Shown here one piece after another: positions 8,036 through 13,795 of a stretch of 13,795 bases of DNA. The DNA is from Geobacillus icigianus (GTDB taxonomy: Bacteria; Bacillota; Bacilli; Bacillales; Anoxybacillaceae), in assembly GCF_000750005.1 (NCBI RefSeq), contig NZ_JPYA01000014.1, positions 1-13,795 on the forward strand, read 5' to 3'. The notes under the pieces are model-generated. The model was not told where the DNA came from and did no database searches. It saw only the letters and a program-made list of their open reading frames with translations. A program made the position numbers and the translations under genes. How positions within the stretch are numbered: position 1 is the first letter of the stretch; every line of letters starts with the position of its first letter.

Positions 8036-8233
8036 ATGTTGTACCCTTCCATCGATTTGCTGATGCAAAAAGTCGATTCAAAGTATAAGCTCGTCACCGT
8101 GGTGGCCAAGCGGGCGCGCGAGCTTCAAGACGGCGCGGAGCTGACGGTGAAAAAGCCGGTGTCGAAAAAATTCGTCGGCCAAGCGCTTGAGGAGATCGCC
8201 AGCGACAAGGTCGAATTAGTGGAAGAAAAATAA
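8036..8233 (+). CDS. rpoZ: DNA-directed RNA polymerase subunit omega
   Basis: Omega is the small assembly and stability subunit that clamps the beta-prime C-terminus of RNA polymerase. The product, [20 protein letters not shown] followed by [12 protein letters not shown], matches the Bacillus form (MLDPSIDSLM...) over its length, with the family motif KYVGKALEEI represented as [11 protein letters not shown] chose ATG 8036 (65 residues) from the conserved N-terminus. The ATG at 8030 (67 residues) overlaps the gmk stop as ATGA and is also possible. GGAGG at 8021-8025 is 10 bases from 8036 but only 4 from 8030. The TAA stop lies inside the left arm of the following terminator. The protein is encoded directly after gmk, as in B. 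subtilis and also E. coli. Confidence 0.93.
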   Translation: MLYPSIDLLMQKVDSKYKLVTVVAKRARELQDGAELTVKKPVSKKFVGQALEEIASDKVELVEEK

Positions 8234-8262
8234 CAACCTAGCTGTTAGGTTGTTATTTTTTT
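8226..8262 (+). terminator. Strong rho-independent terminator after rpoZ
   Basis: AACAACCTA-GCTGT-TAGGTTGTT forms the core of a perfect stem (arms 8226-8240 and 8246-8260 when A/T pairs are counted), followed by ATTTTTTT. The rpoZ stop codon lies within the left arm. It ends only about 20 bases before the coaBC start, which leaves little room for a separate promoter. Confidence 0.88.
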
Positions 8263-8282
8263 AAGATGGAGAGGTGGCCGAG

Positions 8283-9488
8283 ATGATTAGGGGAAAACAT
8301 ATTTTGTTATGCGTCACCGGAGGGGTCGCGGCCTATAAGGCGGCGGTGCTCACCAGCCAGCTCACCCAGCGCGGCGCCGAAGTGAAAGTGATCATGACCG
8401 AAGGGGCGTGCCAGTTCATTACGCCGCTGACGTTTCAAGCATTGTCGCGTCAAGAAGTGTATGTCGACACGTTCACGGAAAACAATCCGGCCGTTATCGC
8501 TCATATCGATTTGGCCGATTGGGCCGACCTCGTTCTCATCGCCCCGGCGACGGCCAATACGATCGCCAAGCTGGCTGCCGGCCTCGCTGACAATATGGTG
8601 ACGACGACGATTTTGGCGACGAAAGCGCCCGTCTGGATCGCTCCGGCGATGAACGTCCATATGTACGAGCATCCGGCCGTCCAAGCCAACATCGAGCGGC
8701 TCTACCAATTCGGCTACCGGTTTATCGAGCCGTCGGAAGGCTATTTGGCGTGCGGCTATATCGGCAAAGGGCGGCTGGAGGAGCCGGAGAAAATCATCGC
8801 CCATATCGAGCGGTTTTTCGCTGATGATCCGCCGCTGTTTCGCGGTCGACGCATCCTTGTCACCGCTGGGCCGACAAGGGAGCGGCTTGATCCGGTCCGC
8901 TATTTTTCCAATTATTCGAGCGGCAAAATGGGCTATGCCATCGCTGAAGCGGCGGCTCGCTTTGGCGCCTCGGTGACGCTTGTTTCAGGTCCGACGGCGC
9001 TTTCTGCGCCGGATGGCGTCGAGACGGTGATGGTCGAATCGGCGGAAGAAATGTATGAAGCCGTGTCATCCCGCTTTGCCGATACGGACATTGTGATCAA
9101 AGCGGCGGCGGTCGCCGATTATCGGCCCAAATATGTGGCGGCCTCTAAAATCAAAAAGCAGCCAGGGGACTATGTGGTCGAGATGGAGCGGACCGTGGAC
9201 ATCTTGAAAGCGCTTGGTGAGCGAAAAACAAGCCAGATTTTAGTCGGTTTCGCCGCCGAGACGGACCATCTTGAACAGTACGCGCGAAAAAAGCTGGAAG
9301 AAAAGCGGCTTGACTTGGTCGTCGCCAACGATGTCACCGAAGAGGGAGCGGGGTTTGCCGGCGATACGAACATCGTCACCATTTTCCGCCGTGACGGCGC
9401 CGTCCGCCGATTGCCTCTACTGTCCAAGCGCGAGGCGGCGGTGGAAATTTTAAAAGAAATTCATGCCTATATCGAGGGGATTCAATGA
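8283..9488 (+). CDS. coaBC: Bifunctional phosphopantothenoylcysteine decarboxylase / phosphopantothenate-cysteine ligase
   Basis: CoaBC makes 4'-phosphopantetheine for coenzyme A in two steps. The C-terminal CoaB domain joins phosphopantothenate to cysteine using CTP, and the N-terminal flavin-dependent CoaC domain then decarboxylates the product. The CoaC half (about 1-180) has the catalytic histidine H74 in AHIDLADWADL, the PAMN motif with N124, and the substrate-clamp cysteine C157 in GYLACGYIGKGRL. The CoaB half (about 185-401) has VTAGPTRERLDPVRYFSNYS, SSGKMGYAIAEAA, AAAVADYRPKY and IKKQ. The start is ATG 8283 (401 residues), with GGAGAGG at 8268-8274. This matches the family N-terminus (G-K-x-I-L-L-C-V). 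The GTG at 8274 lies inside the ribosome binding site. It overlaps priA by four bases. All catalytic residues I can check are present. Confidence 0.96.
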   Translation: MIRGKHILLCVTGGVAAYKAAVLTSQLTQRGAEVKVIMTEGACQFITPLTFQALSRQEVYVDTFTENNPAVIAHIDLADWADLVLIAPATANTIAKLAAGLADNMVTTTILATKAPVWIAPAMNVHMYEHPAVQANIERLYQFGYRFIEPSEGYLACGYIGKGRLEEPEKIIAHIERFFADDPPLFRGRRILVTAGPTRERLDPVRYFSNYSSGKMGYAIAEAAARFGASVTLVSGPTALSAPDGVETVMVESAEEMYEAVSSRFADTDIVIKAAAVADYRPKYVAASKIKKQPGDYVVEMERTVDILKALGERKTSQILVGFAAETDHLEQYARKKLEEKRLDLVVANDVTEEGAGFAGDTNIVTIFRRDGAVRRLPLLSKREAAVEILKEIHAYIEGIQ

Positions 9489-11890
9489 AAGTGGCAGCGG
9501 TCATTGTCGACGTTCCGACACGGCAGACGGACCGTCCGTTTGACTACTTGATTCCTGAACGCTGGCGCGGCGTGATTCAGCCGGGCATGCGGGTGACGGT
9601 GCCGTTTGGGGCGCGGCGGTTGCAAGGATTTGTTGTGGACGTAAAAGATCATTCTGAGATCGAGTCATTGAAGGCGATTGAAGAGGTGCTTGATGTCGTG
9701 CCGGTGTTAAACGGCGAGCTGCTTGATCTTGGCCGCCATTTGACGGAAACGACGCTTTGTTTTGCCATCTCCGCCTATCAGGCGATGCTGCCGGCGGCGA
9801 TGCGAGCGAAATATGAGAAGGTGCTCCGTTTGGCAGAAGAGGAAAGACGGGGCGAGCTTCCCGATGAGTTGAAGTCGCTGTTTGCCGGACGGACGGAAGT
9901 GGCGTGGAACGAGGTTGAGGCCGCCGGTTTATGGCGCGCGGCGCAAAAAGCGGTGCAGCAAGGCGTGCTCGAAGCCGTTTATAACGTGAAAGACAAAGCG
10001 GGGAAGAAAATGGTGAAGTCCGCCGCTCTTGCCGTTTCGGCCGAACAGGCGGAACAGGCGCTTCATTCGCTGCCGGCGCGGCAAAAGGAAGCGGTGTCGT
10101 TTTTGCTCAAGCGGGGGGAAGCGGTCCCCATTGCCAAACTGCAAGCAACACTCGGCATTTCCTCTGCCCCGCTGAAGGCGCTTGTGGAGAAAGGATTGGT
10201 TGTTGTTCGCGATGTCGAAGTGTATCGCGATCCCTATGCGCATCGCACGTTTCAGCCGAGCGAGCCGCTGGCGCTCACCCCGGCGCAGGCGCAAGCGTTG
10301 GCGAAGATCACCGCTTCAGTGCGCGCCGGGGAACATCGCACGTTTTTGCTTTACGGCGTCACCGGCAGCGGAAAGACGGAAGTGTATATGCAGGCGATCG
10401 AAGAAGTGTTGCGCCAAGGAAAAGAGGCGATCGTGCTCGTGCCGGAAATTTCGCTGACGCCGCAAATGGTTGAGCGCTTCAAAAGCCGGTTTGGCCCGAA
10501 AGTAGCGGTGCTTCACAGCGGGCTGTCGGTCGGCGAAAAATATGACGAATGGCGGAAAATTCATCGCAAAGAGGTGCAGCTTGTCGTCGGCGCGCGCTCG
10601 GCGGTGTTCGCCCCGTTTGAAAACTTAGGGATGATCATTATCGATGAGGAGCATGAGACGAGCTATAAGCAAGAGGAGATGCCGCGCTACCATGCCCGCG
10701 ATGTCGCCATTTACCGCGCTCGTCGCCACGGCTGTCCGGTCGTGCTCGGCAGCGCCACCCCGTCGCTCGAGACGTTCGCTCGCGCCGCCAAAGGGGTGTA
10801 TGAGCTGCTCGAACTGCCGGAGCGGGTGGCCGACCGCGCCTTGCCGGACGTTCATGTGGTCGATATGCGCGAGGAGCTGCGCAGCGGCAATCGCTCGATG
10901 TTTTCGCGGCGATTGCTTGATGAGTTGCGCCTTCGGCTGGATCGTGGGGAGCAGGCGGTACTGTTTTTAAACCGGCGCGGCTATTCGACGTTTGTCATGT
11001 GCCGCAGCTGCGGCTATGTCGTCCGTTGTCCGCATTGCGACATTTCGCTGACGTATCATCGCGCCGGAGAGCGGATGAAATGCCATTATTGCGGCCATGA
11101 AGAGCCGCTTGTCCCTCGCTGTCCGTCGTGCGGAGGGGAGCATCTCCGCTTTTTCGGCACCGGCACGCAAAAGGTGGAAGAAGAGTTGGCAAAGTTGCTG
11201 CCAAAGGCGCGCGTCATCCGGATGGACGTCGATACGACCGGGCGGAAAGGGGCGCATGAGGAGCTGTTGTCCCGCTTTGCCGCGAAAGAAGCCGATATTT
11301 TGCTCGGCACGCAAATGATCGCCAAAGGGCTTGATTTTCCTGACGTGACGCTCGTTGGCGTGCTCGCCGCCGATACGATGCTTCATCTGCCCGATTTCCG
11401 GGCTGCTGAGAAAACGTTCCAGCTGCTGACGCAAGTGAGCGGGCGCGCCGGACGGCACGAGCTGCCCGGCCAAGTCGTGATTCAAACGTACACGCCGGAT
11501 CACTACAGCATTCAATTGGCCGCCCGCCATGACTACCGTTCGTTTTATCGGCGCGAGATGGCGCTGCGCAAAGCCCACGGCTATCCGCCTTATTACTATT
11601 TGACGCTCATCACGGCCGCTCATCAAGAAGCGCCGGCCGCGGCCAAAGCGGCGGAGAAAATCGCCGGCTATTTGCGCAAGCAGCTGTCGAACGAAGCGAT
11701 CATTCTCGGACCGGTCGCTTCGCCGCTCGCCCGCCTTCACGATCGATATCGCTACCAATGCATGATAAAATACAAGCGGGAACCGAATTTGTCAGCTGCG
11801 CTCAAAGCGGTGATCGACCGTTATCAGACGGATGCCGCCCATGGCGGCGTCACCATCACCGTCGATATGAACCCTTACATGATGATGTGA
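9485..11890 (+). CDS. priA: Primosomal protein N', replication restart helicase PriA
   Basis: PriA recognises abandoned forks and D-loops, unwinds the lagging arm and starts reloading of the replicative helicase. The 801-residue length is close to B. subtilis PriA. The N-terminal 3' DNA-binding domain (about 1-105) begins MKVAAVIVDVPTRQTDRPFD. A winged-helix-like region follows, then the superfamily 2 helicase core. Walker A GVTGSGKT is at 291-298, the DEEH box at 387-390, SATPS marks motif III, and later motifs include GTQMIAKGLDFP and QVSGRAGR. Eight zinc-binding cysteines are complete: C506, C509, C515, C518, C533, C536, C546 and C549. ATG 9485 overlaps the coaBC stop (ATGA), indicating translational coupling. 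The def gene follows 17 bases after the stop. It appears intact. Confidence 0.97.
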   Translation: MKVAAVIVDVPTRQTDRPFDYLIPERWRGVIQPGMRVTVPFGARRLQGFVVDVKDHSEIESLKAIEEVLDVVPVLNGELLDLGRHLTETTLCFAISAYQAMLPAAMRAKYEKVLRLAEEERRGELPDELKSLFAGRTEVAWNEVEAAGLWRAAQKAVQQGVLEAVYNVKDKAGKKMVKSAALAVSAEQAEQALHSLPARQKEAVSFLLKRGEAVPIAKLQATLGISSAPLKALVEKGLVVVRDVEVYRDPYAHRTFQPSEPLALTPAQAQALAKITASVRAGEHRTFLLYGVTGSGKTEVYMQAIEEVLRQGKEAIVLVPEISLTPQMVERFKSRFGPKVAVLHSGLSVGEKYDEWRKIHRKEVQLVVGARSAVFAPFENLGMIIIDEEHETSYKQEEMPRYHARDVAIYRARRHGCPVVLGSATPSLETFARAAKGVYELLELPERVADRALPDVHVVDMREELRSGNRSMFSRRLLDELRLRLDRGEQAVLFLNRRGYSTFVMCRSCGYVVRCPHCDISLTYHRAGERMKCHYCGHEEPLVPRCPSCGGEHLRFFGTGTQKVEEELAKLLPKARVIRMDVDTTGRKGAHEELLSRFAAKEADILLGTQMIAKGLDFPDVTLVGVLAADTMLHLPDFRAAEKTFQLLTQVSGRAGRHELPGQVVIQTYTPDHYSIQLAARHDYRSFYRREMALRKAHGYPPYYYLTLITAAHQEAPAAAKAAEKIAGYLRKQLSNEAIILGPVASPLARLHDRYRYQCMIKYKREPNLSAALKAVIDRYQTDAAHGGVTITVDMNPYMMM

Positions 11891-11907
11891 ACAATGGAGG
11901 AATGGCG

Positions 11908-12381
11908 TTGTCGATTTTGCCGATTGTGACGTATCCGAATCCGATTTTAGAACAGCCGTGCGCGCCGGTGACCGCCTTTGATCGCCAGCTCGGCCGGCTG
12001 CTTGACGATATGTATGAAACGATGCTGGCTGCTGATGGAGTCGGGCTCGCCGCTCCGCAAGTCGGCATCGCCAAACGGGTGGCTGTCGTCGATGTCGGCG
12101 ATGAGCACGGCCGGATTGAGCTCATCAATCCGGTCATTGTCGAGGCGCGCGGCGAACAAGTGGATGTTGAAGGCTGCTTGAGCTTTCCAGGGCTGTTTGG
12201 CGAAGTGCCGCGCGCCGAGTACGTGAACGTGCGGGCGCAAAACCGGCGCGGTCGCCTGTTTACTATCTCTGCGACCGGCTTTTTGGCCCGCGCGCTTCAG
12301 CATGAAATCGACCATTTGCACGGCGTGCTGTTTACCTCAAAAGTGATCCGTTACTGCGATCTTGAAGAATTGGAAGGATAG
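11908..12381 (+). CDS. def: Peptide deformylase
   Basis: This metallo-hydrolase removes the formyl group from the initiator methionine of nascent proteins at the ribosome exit. All three signature motifs are present: GVGLAAPQ at 44-51, EGCLSFP at 88-94 and QHEIDH at 131-136. The metal ligands are C90, H132 and H136, and the catalytic acid is E133. I chose TTG at 11908 as start (157 residues), because GGAGG at 11896-11900 is seven bases upstream. The ATG at 11902 is only one base from that site. The in-frame GTG at 11887 overlaps the priA end and adds unconserved residues. The downstream neighbour fmt adds the formyl group that this enzyme removes, a widely conserved pairing. The start choice is the only real uncertainty. 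Confidence 0.95.
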   Translation: MSILPIVTYPNPILEQPCAPVTAFDRQLGRLLDDMYETMLAADGVGLAAPQVGIAKRVAVVDVGDEHGRIELINPVIVEARGEQVDVEGCLSFPGLFGEVPRAEYVNVRAQNRRGRLFTISATGFLARALQHEIDHLHGVLFTSKVIRYCDLEELEG

Positions 12382-12387
12382 ATGCCA

Positions 12388-13347
12388 ATGACGAACATTG
12401 TCTTTATGGGAACGCCTGACTTTGCCGTGCCGATTTTGCGGCAGCTGCTTGATGACGGGTATCGGGTGGCAGCCGTTGTCACCCAGCCGGACAAGCCGAA
12501 AGGGCGAAAGCGCGAGCTCGTTCCGCCGCCGGTCAAGGTGGAAGCAGAGAAGCACGGTATTCCGGTGTTGCAGCCGACGAAAGTTCGCGACCCGGAACAA
12601 TACGAACAAGTGCTGGCGTTCGCGCCTGACTTGATCGTGACAGCGGCGTTTGGGCAAATTTTGCCGAAAGCGCTGCTCGATGCGCCCAAATACGGCTGCA
12701 TCAACGTTCACGCCTCGCTTCTTCCTGAGCTGCGCGGGGGAGCGCCGATCCATTACGCCATTTGGCAAGGAAAAACGAAAACGGGCGTTACGATCATGTA
12801 CATGGTCGAGCGGCTCGATGCCGGCGACATGCTGGCGCAAGTCGAGGTGCCGATTGCAGAAACCGATACTGTCGGCACGCTTCATGATAAATTGAGCGCC
12901 GCCGGGGCGAAACTATTATCAGAAACGCTCCCGCTTTTGCTCGAAGGTGCCGTCACGCCCGTTCCGCAAGACGAAGAGAAGGCGACCTATGCCCCGAATA
13001 TCCGGCGCGAACAAGAGCGGATTGACTGGACGCAGCCGGGCGAGGCCATTTACAACCATATCCGCGCCTTCTGCCCGTGGCCGGTCACGTATACGACCTA
13101 CGGCGGGAACGTCTGGAAAATTTGGTGGGGGGAAAAAGTGCCGGCGCCAAGCCTAGCGCCGCCGGGGACGATGGTGGCGCTGGAGGACGATGGCATCGTC
13201 GTTGCGACCGGCAATGAGACGGCCATTAAAATTACTGAATTGCAGCCGGCCGGCAAAAAGCGGATGGCCGCCGGCGAGTTTTTGCGCGGCGCCGGCAGCC
13301 GGCTGGCGGTCGGCATGAAGCTAGGAGAGGACAATGAACGTACGTGA
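12388..13347 (+). CDS. fmt: Methionyl-tRNA formyltransferase
   Basis: The enzyme formylates initiator Met-tRNA using 10-formyltetrahydrofolate. The N-terminal Rossmann-like catalytic domain (about 1-185) starts [20 protein letters not shown]. It carries [12 protein letters not shown], the tRNA-interacting loop, and the catalytic N106, H108 and D144 (in [20 protein letters not shown] and RLDAGDM). The C-terminal OB-like domain (about 205-310) has [26 protein letters not shown] and GEFLRGAG. I chose ATG 12388 (319 residues) by alignment with other Fmt proteins and because GGAAGG (12372-12377) is 10 bases away. ATG 12382, directly after the def stop, adds only Met-Pro and is possible. The end overlaps the rsmB start by 14 bases. 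With def it forms the formylation/deformylation pair. Confidence 0.96.
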   Translation: MTNIVFMGTPDFAVPILRQLLDDGYRVAAVVTQPDKPKGRKRELVPPPVKVEAEKHGIPVLQPTKVRDPEQYEQVLAFAPDLIVTAAFGQILPKALLDAPKYGCINVHASLLPELRGGAPIHYAIWQGKTKTGVTIMYMVERLDAGDMLAQVEVPIAETDTVGTLHDKLSAAGAKLLSETLPLLLEGAVTPVPQDEEKATYAPNIRREQERIDWTQPGEAIYNHIRAFCPWPVTYTTYGGNVWKIWWGEKVPAPSLAPPGTMVALEDDGIVVATGNETAIKITELQPAGKKRMAAGEFLRGAGSRLAVGMKLGEDNERT

Positions 13348-13795
13348 ACTCGCTTTAACGACGCTGTTAGCTATCGAACAAAACGGAGCCTACAGCCATT
13401 TGCAGCTGAATGACGCCATCCGGAAAGGGCGTCTTGACGGGCGCGATGCGGCGCTGCTGACGGAAATCGTGTACGGCACGGTGCAGCGGCGCGATACGCT
13501 CGACTATTATTTGACGCCGTTTTTGCGCAAGGCGCGCCGTCTTGAGCCATGGGTGCGGGTGCTTCTTCGCCTGACCTTGTACCAAATGGTCTATTTGGAC
13601 CGCGTTCCGGATCGCGCCGCCATTTTTGAAGCGGTGGAAATCGCCAAGCGGCGCGGCCATCGCGGCATCGCTTCGCTCGTGAACGGCGTTTTGCGCGCCA
13701 TCGGCCGCGAGGGGCTGCCGTCGCTTGATGCGATTCACGATCCCGGAAAGCGGCTCGCCGTCGCGACGAGCCATCCGGAGTGGCTCGTCCGGCGC
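13334..13795 (+). CDS. rsmB: 16S rRNA (cytosine-967 C5)-methyltransferase RsmB, N-terminal part
   Basis: RsmB (Sun/YloM) methylates cytosine 967 of 16S rRNA (E. coli numbering) using S-adenosylmethionine. Only the first 154 codons lie in the window. Family members are about 440-450 residues, so the methyltransferase domain is beyond the edge. The visible part is the NusB-like RNA-binding domain: [60 protein letters not shown] and [10 protein letters not shown] are typical. ATG 13334 has AGGAGAGG at 13323-13330. The start lies 14 bases inside the end of fmt in another frame, which suggests translational coupling. The order fmt-rsmB is the same as in B. subtilis, where prpC, prkC and cpgA follow. 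Confidence 0.93.
   Translation, partial: MNVRELALTTLLAIEQNGAYSHLQLNDAIRKGRLDGRDAALLTEIVYGTVQRRDTLDYYLTPFLRKARRLEPWVRVLLRLTLYQMVYLDRVPDRAAIFEAVEIAKRRGHRGIASLVNGVLRAIGREGLPSLDAIHDPGKRLAVATSHPEWLVRR

Noticed and set aside
10967..11758. A 263-residue minus-strand frame opposite the 3' half of priA
   Set aside because: Antisense shadow; the sense strand encodes intact helicase motifs and all eight zinc cysteines.

Overview
The window looks like the chromosome of a thermophilic Bacillaceae member, most probably Geobacillus or a close relative. This rests on moderately high GC in the core genes, good AGGAGG-type ribosome binding sites, and protein sequences that line up closely with the Bacillus subtilis yloA-yloM block in the same order and orientation. 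The species call is an inference from recalled protein families, not from a search.

Layout. (1) Bases 1 to about 1445 are an accessory, decaying patch. It holds a strikingly AT-rich segment (1 to about 485) with an open, secreted-looking but signal-less reading frame on the minus strand, cut by the window edge. Next is a structured GC-rich scar (about 486-637), then a frameshifted and truncated transposase remnant of the DUF4277/IS1634 type (638-1056, minus). Last comes a short plus-strand remnant resembling the C-terminus of a DUF4352-type lipoprotein (about 1140-1244), followed by a hairpin. (2) 1446-3185, minus: rqcH, the ribosome-quality-control NFACT protein. (3) 3186-3443: divergent promoter region. 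(4) 3444-6116, plus: a P2A-type calcium ATPase (YloB). (5) 6117-6203: an extended -10 element directly abutting a rho-independent terminator. (6) 6204 to the end, plus: a tightly packed housekeeping series yloC, remA, gmk, rpoZ, (terminator), coaBC, priA, def, fmt, and the first 154 codons of rsmB.

How the genes work together. The plus-strand series mixes RNA turnover (YloC), a DNA-binding regulator (RemA), GMP phosphorylation (Gmk), the RNA polymerase omega subunit, coenzyme A synthesis (CoaBC), replication restart (PriA), the paired N-formyl functions (deformylase and Met-tRNA formyltransferase) and 16S rRNA methylation (RsmB). Start/stop overlaps (remA/gmk, gmk/rpoZ if its upstream start is used, coaBC/priA, fmt/rsmB) indicate co-transcription and translational coupling. 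A strong intrinsic terminator after rpoZ splits the series into an upstream and a downstream portion.

The core from 1446 onward is ordinary, conserved chromosome. I found no convincing evidence of a new defence, mobile or biosynthetic system. The points worth a second look are the AT-rich orphan gene beside the dead insertion sequence, the promoter/terminator overlap before yloC, the rpoZ terminator inside the operon, and repeated GAACAT motifs in the rqcH/yloB divergent promoter region.
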